A stretch of DNA of 64,000 bases from Spongilla lacustris (lineage: Eukaryota; Porifera; Demospongiae; Spongillida; Spongillidae): positions 4,840,016 to 4,904,015 of the forward strand of contig OX442427.1 of assembly GCA_949361645.1 (NCBI GenBank), given 5' to 3'. The notes beneath the pieces are model-generated. The model did not search any database. It saw only the letters and a program-made list of their open reading frames with translations, and was not told where the DNA came from. This document shows positions 23,634-33,299 of the stretch, piece after piece (position 1 is the stretch's first letter; every line of letters begins with the position of its first letter). Made by a program: the position numbers and the translations under genes.

Positions 23634-24131
23634 GAAAGCACAGACCATTTTTGAAACAAAAATAGCTATAGCAAGGAAAATAGCAATGTCTTTGGACATC
23701 TGTACTATGAAAGGAATGACTGCAAGATTGGCATGTCATTACAACCCAGTGGAAAAGTGGGCTAACCATGTTTTTTAAAATCTGCACAACACATCCACAC
23801 ACTGGAGATGTGATGCATGTGCACCTCATCACTAGTTGCAGAACTAGAACAAAGGAGTAGATTCAGCCCTTCAATGTCGTACAGAAGTCACTACCACCAT
23901 TAATACATTCACAAACATATCTGATTATTGTTGTATGCATAATGCTGTAGACCTTGGGAAGGATTTAAAGAGTTTTGACACTGAGAAAAGAGAGTGAGAG
24001 GAAGAATGTCTGATGTTAAAACAGCGCTCAATGAATGACTTATGTAAACTACTGGAGCCCTATTTCAACCTCATACCAGCAGCAGCTTGCTTACTTGACC
24101 CAACAGTCAAAAGCATCCTGGATCTTGAATA
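23587..24131 (+). pseudogene. hAT transposase fragment
   Basis: The frame at 23587-23778 reads KIAMSLDICTMKGMTARLACHYNP. It resembles the (L)DIWTxKGMTSxxLxxTAHY stretch near the start of the hAT catalytic domain. About 200 bases on, the plus strand reads MNDLCKLLEPYFNLIPAAACLLDPTVKSIL, like the LLDPrfK motif ahead of the hAT C-terminus. The intervening catalytic part is largely deleted. No ends were identified. Confidence 0.6.
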
Positions 24132-25094
24132 ATGTTGATAATAGAGGGCTTTCGATATTTTGATTTATGAGGGTTTTGATACAATCACTTAGCCGCTTAG
24201 TATGTGCCTAACTACTGCAACATATGTTGGCAGTAAATTGATTTCAATACTGAGTAAAAGCATTGTGCTTTTAATGGAGACCCTATATTTTAAAGCTTTC
24301 CTGTGATGTAAACTGGGGACAGGTGGCTTATAAAAATTTGGGGCTTTTCTATCTAAAATGTAATCATTGTATCAGATCTGTTTGAGTCATGTCATCTAAA
24401 CTGCAATTCACGAATTGCAATTGGAATGAAATAAAGCACAAGATGGCTAACTCCAACTTCATGATATTTCATTAATAGCAATACTACTGTTCTGAAGTAT
24501 AATAATTATGTTTGGCCATGAATTGCAGGTCAAGAGGTCAAAGATTATGTCTCTGTGGTTGAAATCATCAGCATCCTGTAGTCGTATATACCTCCACGTC
24601 TGTGTAACATAAATGTTCGTCACAGTGAAGTTCTTATTGACGCTATGAACAGTAATATTGACTTATGAAAGTACATTGTAATTCCATAATGAGGTTTACA
24701 TTGTTTATATATATATATTTGTTTAGGTAAAATTTGAAGAGGAAAGGACCTAGATGCAGGGGGTCCTCAAAAGGAATATTTTAGATTGATGGCCCAGCAA
24801 GCTGAAGAAATTTTTTTCACTGGCACTAACAAGAAATTATTTTTTTAAACAATATATCTGCATTACAGGTAAATTTCTGTTTACAGCATCATTGCCAGAT
24901 TTCATTTAGTGTTCTCTTTTTGTAGCAGCAAAAACTGTTCCTCCTGGGAAGGTTTGTAGCATTGTCTATATCGGAGGGCTGCTGTGGTCTGCTATGTATG
25001 GCAGAAGCTCTGTACGCTTACATTTGTGATCAACAATACACCGGAAAATTTAAGTTATTAAGACCTACCAAATCCAGACCTGAAGGCAGTAGTA
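24132..25094. other. Intergenic, no gene seen
   Basis: AT-rich, with a TATATATATA run near 24707. Nothing else is supported. Confidence 0.4.
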
Positions 25095-25396
25095 CAGTGC
25101 CATCCACCCACAAGTTCACACTCGCGCGCGCTCGACACACAAATGACACGCGAGTGACTCGCGCGCGACTCGATCGAGTGCAATAATGACTCGCGCGCCT
25201 TAACTCAAAGCAAAACAGCTGGAACAAAAACATTTACTATTAATAGCTTGAATCATCTGTAGCAATGCCGTAAATCGATATTTGAGTGACGCTCGCAAAA
25301 GCACTCGTATCGAGGGCTAATTGCACTCGTGCGCAACTCGCGTGCAACACGCAATACACTCGCGTGCGAGTGTGAACTTGTGGGTGGACAGCACTG
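25095..25396. mobile_element. 302-bp MITE with CpG-rich core
   Basis: Terminal inverted repeats of about 40 bp start CAGTGCCATCCACCCACAAG at the left and end with a near complement at 25396 (one-base differences). TAGTA lies on both sides (25090-25094 and 25397-25401), compatible with a 5-bp or a TA duplication. The interior is built of CACTCGCGCG and CGCGAGTG blocks, unusually CpG-rich for this window. Confidence 0.75.
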
Positions 25397-25744
25397 TAGT
25401 AACGGTATATAACAATAATGAGTGCAATATTACACCGGGTGTCCGCACAAAAATACAACACTTTGAAATCACTATAACTCAGGATTAAAATCAATTAACC
25501 ACTTGATTTTTAGAACATACGTTGCGGTAGTTAGATATTAACCTAAAAGAATTGTGGATTACCTTTACATTATGTACCCCATGACAGGTATGGAGCAACC
25601 ACAAACCAAAGGGTGGATGAGATGGAGAAACTTCATGTTTCAAAAAGGGAATATCTCTAGTGGGTCGGTTTGCATGTGGCAATGGCTGCAGAGCCTAGAA
25701 AAGGACCATTACAGTCTGCTGTGACAAAACATCACAAACCGGAA

Positions 25745-26960
25745 CAGAATTCACTGCAGCAGACTATGGCTGTCGTTATGGAATGACTCATTACCAATAC
25801 CAAGACATCACATCTGCTCTTCAGCTTGCCCCAGCCAAGACAGCAATAGAGGAAGGTGATGATGTGAACAATGCCATATACATTATGTAGGATCTATGGT
25901 ATCCAGTCAGATGTTTTATAGAAGACTTCAATGCCACTCGCCGAGGAGGGGGGGGGGGGGGGGCAAAGAAATCAGTACAAGACCCATTGTCCAATACTGT
26001 AGAGCTTGTAGAAAGGATTACGAATCTGCTTTTAAAATAAAAATCTGGCTTCAGGAAAAAAAGTGACAGGGCTTTTTAAAAAGGTGGGGGGGGGGGGTTG
26101 TACCCCCCACTAAAATAACATTTGAGTGACAGGAGTACTTTGGATCAGCTCACATTGAGCATGCAGATAGTGCATTATTGTCAGTAAAGACACTAGAGGC
26201 TCTAAAGTTACGTGGTCTGCACTTTATGAGAATGGTCAAGACAGCTTCAAAAGGTTTTCCCAAACACTTACTTGCAAAATTGGCTGCTGGAGAACTGGAA
26301 GACTTCAAGCCTACTCACAGGGACCACATCCTATTTGAAGCATCATCACCAACATCTGGTCAGTTCTATGCTTGTGGCTGGGCAGACAAAGAGCTAAAAT
26401 GCATCATTTCCCACTATGGCACAAAAAATCCTGGGAATCCTTATGTTTGTTCACGACATCGAATTTAAATTATCAATGGAGAACCTGTGACTATTATGTT
26501 TTAAAAGCACATTAAATGACCCAATATGATCAAGCTCTTTGTTTTGCCATTTCAGTGTGATTGATGTATATGATTCTTTGCGCCATGGTTCACTAGCCAT
26601 GGAACATGAATGGTATACCCAATGCTGGTGGAACAATCTGGGAATGTGCATTGTTGATGCATATATGGCACATCAATTTGAAAATGATCAAGATCCAGAA
26701 TTATTGGACAGTATTACCACATTTGTAGGAAAACTGTCACATCAGTTCATATTCAATGAATTCTTGGAAACTGGCAGCATAACTCGCAGGAAATCTGATG
26801 AAAACAAGGGAAATGAGGTAAGATACTTCTGCATGCAATTAACAATTTTGTTTTTTTCAGAATGTCACACCTCGAAGTACATGAGTATACAGGACACTAC
26901 CTTTGCCAAGTTGAAAGATCTACCAATGTAGCAGGATGCAAAATCTTGGATTAAAAGAAG
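25745..26960 (+). pseudogene. piggyBac-type transposase remnant
   Basis: Plus-strand frames give YGCRYGMTHYQYQDITSALQL, then a stop, and DLWYPVRCFIEDFNATR. These are the N-terminal part of the piggyBac (DDE_Tnp_1_7) domain. After a poly-G and an unrelated segment, ADSALLSVKTLEALKLRGLHFM and MVKTASKGFPKHLL follow, then YACGWADKELKCIISHYGT. After a second gap comes DSLRHGSLAMEHEWYTQCWW...LGMCIVDAYMAHQF. The order matches a piggyBac transposase, but the stretch with the first catalytic Asp is missing between 25940 and 26150. Multiple stops make it inactive. TTAA ends were not located. Confidence 0.8.
25948..25962. repeat. Poly-G tract in the piggyBac remnant
   Basis: A G run lies exactly where the transposase loses its middle part. 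A second G run is at about 26084-26098. Confidence 0.7.
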
Positions 26961-27317
26961 ATGCAACATGACATGTCATTCATATTACTGTGTTGGCTAT
27001 GTACAGTAATGTTGTCTTGAACAATAGAACCATACTGCAACTCTGGAATCACAACCTACTTTGCAGATCATTTAAACAATGTCTAACACAATTCAGTGGT
27101 GCTATCAACACAACTGATGCACTTTTTCTTATGCATATACATGATGATCAAAGGCTTCTACACAACTCATTTGCAGCTGCCTAGCGTCGTGCCCAGACTT
27201 TCATATACGAATACTATTATCAGGACCCACAGTAGTGGGTCCTATGTAGGATTGGCTTCGGATTGGCTTTAGTGGGCGTGGCTTTCGATCGAGCATTTTA
27301 AAATGGTAACAAAGTGT

Positions 27318-27396
27318 TGCCTTTACTCGCCAGCTCACATATAATCCATCACAAACATGACAGATATGCACATATAACGTGAGCTTCGCTAAACAG
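27318..27396 (+). repeat. Dispersed repeat, copy 2
   Basis: Near-identical partner of 3903-3981. Confidence 0.8.
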
Positions 27397-27746
27397 TGCC
27401 GTTTATGTGGAGTGACAAGGCGGTACCAAAATTCCGCCATTTAATTTTTGTTCTCCTCCTCCTCCTCCGTCTTCCATTCATCACGTATAACTCGCGACAG
27501 GAACGTCGTACGAAGACGAGATTAGCTTCAAAAAGTTGCATTTGATTTCCAAACGCGCCCTTTCATACAAATAAGACCTACAGTTGTTAGCTGGTGATGA
27601 AATGCCGTGAAATGACACAAGCAGGTGCAATTCATTATCGGTGAAAATTCTCGGTTGCCTAGCAGTATGCAATATGACGTCACACACGCGTCTTAATTTA
27701 CTGTTGCCAGGCTACACACTAACGTAGATAGAAAGCAGCTGCAGAC

Positions 27747-27843
27747 ATGTTTACAACAGGCGGTTCTAATTCAGGAAAGGTGACCAAGCGGCTCGTTAAC
27801 AAGGAGAACTCTGAATTTAAGATATCCAAATTGAAGAACAACG
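27747..27843 (+). CDS. Candidate first coding exon
   Basis: An ATG opens a clean frame MFTTGGSNSGKVTKRLVNKE and continues to SKLKNNG, where a GTAGGC donor follows at 27844. Codon use looks coding and the end is basic. No second exon could be joined with confidence because a foldback element follows at 28002. It could belong to the RING/SAP copy C downstream or to an independent gene. Confidence 0.3.
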
Positions 27844-28001
27844 GTAGGCCTATTTATTAAATTAAAAAGAGGCCTATATACTCAGATTTAATACCCGATA
27901 GACGATACTGATAAGAGGAATCTAAGCGTCCTATGCATTGCAACGAATACACTAATATTATATTGACTGAACACTCCTGGCAGAGAAAAAAAATGAGGGG
28001 A

Positions 28002-28298
28002 ACAAGTAAATCAAAAACTTCTCTATCGAGAAAGTGATTGGTGGGATGTAGGATTGGTGGTGCAAAAAGCAAGGAAACAAGGTACAGTATGTTAAAGTGA
28101 GGTTAGGTAGGATCCTACAAACTATAACAGTCCTACATTTGCAAATAGGCTTCTTCATTTGCAAATTCAGGACTGTGAGTTGTAGGATCCTACAAAACCT
28201 CACTTTAACATGCTGTACCTTGTTTCCTTGCTTTTTGCACCACCAATCCTACATCCCACCAATCACTTTCTCGATAGAGAAGTTTTTGATTTACTTGT
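28002..28298. mobile_element. Foldback MITE, ACAAGTAAAT family, diverged copy
   Basis: It is a nearly perfect palindrome. It starts ACAAGTAAATCAAAAACTTC and ends with the exact complement. The centre at about 28145 contains repeated TTTGCAAAT. The ends and the GCAAGGAAACAAGG block relate it to copies at 621 and 31886, while the inner arms differ. Confidence 0.85.
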
Positions 28299-28369
28299 AG
28301 TAATTTGATTTGGTCTGGGAACTAGGTTCCGAACATGTCTACAACTCTTGCATGTTATTCGAAGCATTA

Positions 28370-31300
28370 GAAGCCAGTATGTGACTGGTGTGATGCTGGT
28401 ACTAGCTGTGTAAAATGTTGCATGTGTCAACCCCGTACTGTAAGTGGTAGACCAAAGTAAATTGGAGCCTGAACCTAGTCCATGTAAATCCTGAACGTGC
28501 AGCTCAAGCCCATTACGACAACATTGTTGCTGCAAAGGAAGATGGTAGATGAGTTTCATCATCACAAGCACACATCATCAATGTACTGGAGCTGATGGGC
28601 TGTAATGAACATGAAAGTAGCATGTGAAGGCTCCTGCAAATCGATAACAGATGTCAGGTGCTGCATGCAAGCGAGGCTGAAATCGATGCTACTGCTACGA
28701 CGGATTTCTAAGAGGTATGAAGGCTTGGGCACACTTGTTACTTCCAAATCTGCAGCTAAAATGTGATAGCAACTTGAGGATAGTATGCAGCATTAAGTCC
28801 ATGACAGAGCAGCTGATTGCTGGGCAGGCCACTGATGAGATTCAGATGGATGATGAAGATCATGTTCCCTCTGTTACCACACCAATAGACGTAGGTATGC
28901 TCACCGCCATACCCAATACCATCAGGGATGTGCTACAGCGAAAGGCACAGATGCAAGGAAGCTACCTGTCTTGCTATCTAATGTGCCACCTAAATACTTA
29001 GGATCGTTACTCAGGATCAGCAAAAGCTATGCTAAGCATCTACAGCCAAGGTAGACCAGCTGTATCTAACACATTGTGTAAAACTTCAGGAGTTTAACCA
29101 GACACAATCAAGTGTGCACATGGATATGATTCATCATGCTGTAGAATTTATATACAGTGAGGATAACATTGGACGTCTTGCATAAGAAGTCAGCAAACAT
29201 TCTCCAAATAGGAATCCCAGATGGAAGGATTTGGAGAATGTATTTGTGATGAGGTCCTCGGTGTTAAAGCATAATATTGCCACCATGTACTCTTAGAGGT
29301 ACAAAGATGCTATTCCTGGGAAGCCACCTATTGGAAGTACTTTGTTCTACTCCATTGCCAAAAACATCACCGGAGGAGGCAAGCAGGAGGCATGTGCAGG
29401 GGTGGAACTTCAAGGTGAACTTCCACACCGACAACGTTTCCATTGTGGACAAGATTATAGATGTGCTTGCTCCATTCTCAGACCTGGACCACACCCTGCG
29501 TGATGAGCTGTGTGGCCTGCGTACTGATGTCTATACCTTCCTCAGTTAGGGTGTCAATGCCGTATACGACAGGTGCATGATAATCAGCTGTTCAATGCAT
29601 ACCAGGAACTAGAGAAGTTGGTTGCACAATCTGACCCGTTTAATGTACCAGCAGCCATTCAGAAGGTGTTTGTGGACAGGTTTGTAACCAACTGATCTTA
29701 TGTGACCAATCAAGGGGAACTGTAGCGAGTGACAGCAACATTGCCACCACACAATCACCAGTGAACATTTCCCTTGACCTGGCTCCTCAAAGGAAGTCCA
29801 ACAAGACATCAAAGGCTGGTGGTCACCTGCTGAAGCCCGTTCCTCATCTATGATAGGTTGAGGAAAGTGTGCATGACCAAAGTGGATAAGGATCCTACCA
29901 GGCTGTCTGTGGTAGCATCCTGCTAAAGATACATCAGTGTGAGCGCCGCACATATTGGTACATGGCCCACGTTTATGCTAGCAGACCAGAGGGCACACCG
30001 CATGAAAATAGCCATAGCACAAATGGACTTACATGGTCTTCAATTTTAAGCAGAAATTCCTGGCAAAGGGTTTCCGTGAAGGTGGAGACTCATATTATGG
30101 CACGAAAGGAATCAAGCAGGATGCCAGGTGCAGCAGTGAGTCACTTGATAAGCTCTATGTGGAGATTGACTTTACCAGGGACAAGGCACAATTGCGGAAC
30201 CTAAACACAGAACTGAGGAAACAGAAGAGGATAGTTTGGTGAGTGAGTTGACTGCTGAGAGTATTGAGGTGGAAGAGGTATGGAGTGTGAGAAGGGTGCA
30301 CGTGGTATGGAGGAAAATGATGATTTGGAGTCGGAGGGTGTTGTGAAGAAGGATTTTGGGGAAGAGGAGAGTTTTGGGGAGGAAGAGGATGAGGGCAGTG
30401 CTCAAAATAATGGGCGGACATCGGTCAATTTCCGATCAATTTGCGCATTTTACCACGCAACTTGCACAAGAACCGGTCATTTGGTCCGACCATTCCTATG
30501 AGAGGTTGTACTGTAGTATTAATTAGTTATGATAGCAATTGTGATAGCGTGATAACATCGAGCAGCTAACCACGTGGATTGTGATAAAACGATGATGGAC
30601 AACGAGTGTCAAACAGTTACATGGTGATTCCAAATTGGTAGGTACGCACAGGATAGTAAAGAAACTTCGCTGCGTAGTTTGTACAAAATACAAGGAGCAG
30701 ATTTGGTCTAGACGGAATTACAATGTATAGTAATTGTTAGCTTGTTGTTGCACTATAGCAACATTCACGGGATCATGCGGTAACTAATCAGGATATTCAT
30801 ACTATGAATTTGCTGAAGCAGGAACAGGCCAAAGCCAGCGATGTATATGCTCAAGCGCTTAGCGTGATTCCATAGCTAGAAAAGGAGCAGTTGAAGCGCA
30901 AAACTTGACATTACTTACTTTTTAGCTATAGAAAAGTTGTCTTTTGCTAAATTTCCATAGCTTTATGTGGCTCCTTTACCTTCAGATACATGTAGTGACA
31001 AGTATCTAGATCTAGCACTCAACTTGATTTAACCTTTACACACCTGCTCTATGTTATACATGATACATATTAGAATGTCCGAATAAATCTGACGTCAGGC
31101 CAGAGTTAATATTGGTCTGCCAAATGTCCGATCAAAATTTGGTCCTTATTTAGAGCACTGAGAGGGTGATGTGGAACTAATGAGGATACTGGTGAGGAGA
31201 GGGAGGATGAGATGGTGGAGGAGGGGGAAGATTGCCAGGTAGACGGGGAGACAGGGGATGTAAAGGAGGATGGTGATTTTGGATTTGCTCTACATTTTAT

Positions 31301-31640
31301 CCATTGTATTGTCCAAGATAAACAGAAAGCTGATGCCAATGTTTTTCAATCATGCTTGGAGGCAGCCATGCATGCCTTGAAACATCGATTGTCCAGAGCA
31401 ACAATGCCACAAACATGGCTGGGAAGCCCACCAGGCAATTTCTGCCTCATATCGAAGCTGGTGGGTTACTAACACAAAGAAGCACAGAGTGGAAAGGATG
31501 TATGCAACACACACTTTTCCCACCAACAAATCCCCAAGTGCAAGCATACTTAGCACAGGGTGATGGAGGAAGGTCTCCACACCCATGCAAGAAGCTGTGG
31601 CACTTGTAAATAGAGCTGTCTCTAGAAAAAGGGGCAGACT
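28370..31640 (+). pseudogene. RING/SAP family copy C: core and acidic C-terminal region
   Basis: Near 28390-28450 a Cys-rich string (CDWCDAGTSCVKCCMC followed by GRPK) resembles the N-terminal module. Between 29050 and 29550, frames broken by stops read VDQLYLTHCVKLQEFNQTQ, VEFIYSEDNIGRLA, SSVLKHNIATMYS, LFYSIAKNITGGGKQEACAG and FKVNFHTDNVSIVDKIIDVLAP. These align block by block with copy D. Further down, 30033-30242 reads HMVFNFKQKFLAKGF, and an acidic stretch (GEEESFGEEEDEG) precedes a transposon at 30396-31160. The coding sequence then resumes with EREDEMVEEGEDCQ and a C-terminal piece ALHFIHCIVQDKQKADANVF to about 31400. Several stops and frameshifts mean it is dead. The identical order of motifs shows common descent with D. 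Confidence 0.65.
30396..31160. mobile_element. TIR transposon inserted in copy C (765 bp)
   Basis: The ends are CAGTGCTCAAAATAATGGGC at the left and the near complement GGTCCTTATTTAGAGCACTG at the right. GAGGG lies at 30391-30395 and again one base after the right end. No transposase inside. It splits the acidic part of copy C. Confidence 0.65.
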
Positions 31641-31885
31641 TATTAGAGCACAATTGACTCATAGGCTACCAGGCTAGGATAAGAATCGGCTTACGTGTGC
31701 TTACCGGTGGGTATCGAATGTCACAATATCGGCTCGGAGCAAGTACAAGATTCCAAACTGTATTTCACCATAGAGAAATGGTGTAGTACAAACTGTTGAA
31801 AATAGGAGGTCAATAGCGTTTAGCATTCGGAAGATATAGCGATTCAAACAAGAAGCATTTTAATAACACAATCATTTTATAATGT

Positions 31886-32186
31886 TACAAGTATATAAAA
31901 TTATTCTCTATTAGAAAGTTGGTGGTATATAGAATTTGAAGGCAATAGACTATTAGTGGTGTAAAAAGCAGGGAAACAAGGGTTGAATAATAAGGAAAAA
32001 CGAAATAGTCCTATATTTAGCACATGCATGCACAATGTAATGTTCCACAATGTGTGCTGGCTAAATATAGGAATATGTCGTTTTTCCGTATTCTCCAACC
32101 CTTGTTTCCCTGCTTTTTACACGACTATTGCCTTCAAATCCTATATACCACCAACTTTCTCATAGAGAATGTTCTTATATACTTGT
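31886..32186. mobile_element. Foldback MITE, ACAAGTAAAT family, copy 2
   Basis: Palindrome closely similar to 621-914, starting ACAAGTATATAAAATT and ending ATATACTTGT. It shares the block GGAAAAACGAAATAGTCCTA and the right-flanking sequence with copy 1. Confidence 0.85.
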
Positions 32187-33277
32187 TTCATTGCTTTTTA
32201 TTTATAACTGGATGCAAATATATGCTTTCAAAACGTCATGATACAATCTAAATATAAATATATTAACTGAATTTCATAACTTATGTTGCAACAGACATAT
32301 TTACACTGATCACATATGCTACTATCTAAACTTGGTATATAGAATATCACTTATATAGTACTAACTCAGCCATGGTTGATAAATATTGTTCAGTCTAGAA
32401 TGACTAGAATGTCACTTTTAATTGCATTAATAGCAAGAAAATTCACCTGCTATTTTTTTACGCATGCTCAGTGCCTTGTTATGCAACGCATCTGCACTAG
32501 CTTTACTAACAGCTGCATGTGCAGATCTAGTACAGACCTTTTGTGCTAACCATGGGTGGGTTTTGCAAAAGGCATAATTTAGCTCATCTAACAAAATGCT
32601 ATTCCTTAGAATAGGCTTTTCAGGGCTACCTTTATATTCACTCAGTATGGTACCTTTTGGTTCATACAGGGAGGAGCTACAAGGTACAGAAAATGAATTG
32701 AAATTACCAACAGTTAGACATGCTTTCTTTAAGTATACTCATAAAATCATGTATCTGGATATTGTACAGAGCAACAAACAGAAGCCATGTGAAAACTGTT
32801 AATACACCTTTTTATTGATGAAAGGGCAAGGTCATGCTTCACGGTTGTATGCGGCTGGAAACTAAGTCAACAATTAGGTATTACCATATATTTCTTAACT
32901 GATGGCTCATTATAGACATCTGATGTTTAAAAGCAAACCATAACTCACCAGAACTAGCAAATCAAACACTGAAAACAAACTCAAACACTGCATTCCTTTT
33001 GCTGTCATGTCCAGTCAATGCGCACAATTGAAATTCCACATAGATAGCATGCGCATACCGTTTAGCAAGGTCACGCGATACGTATTTAGAAGGAGGGCGT
33101 TACTAAATGCGACAACGTAGCCTTTGGTGACTGAACTGGAAGGTATGAGTACTACAGCGATGCTCAGGAGGCATGTGGCTACCAGAATTTACTAACCTGA
33201 AGTGGCAACGCATTTTCTGTCACCACGAACAAGCTGAGCGTATTGCATGAATAATCGACGTACGTTGTGGTTTTGCC
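32187..33277. other. Repeat flank, then non-coding sequence
   Basis: The first about 215 bases match the flank of copy 1. The rest holds only short open frames (for example 32596-32802) without recognisable motifs. Confidence 0.4.
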
Positions 33278-33299
33278 CTATACATTATAGGTATGGATT

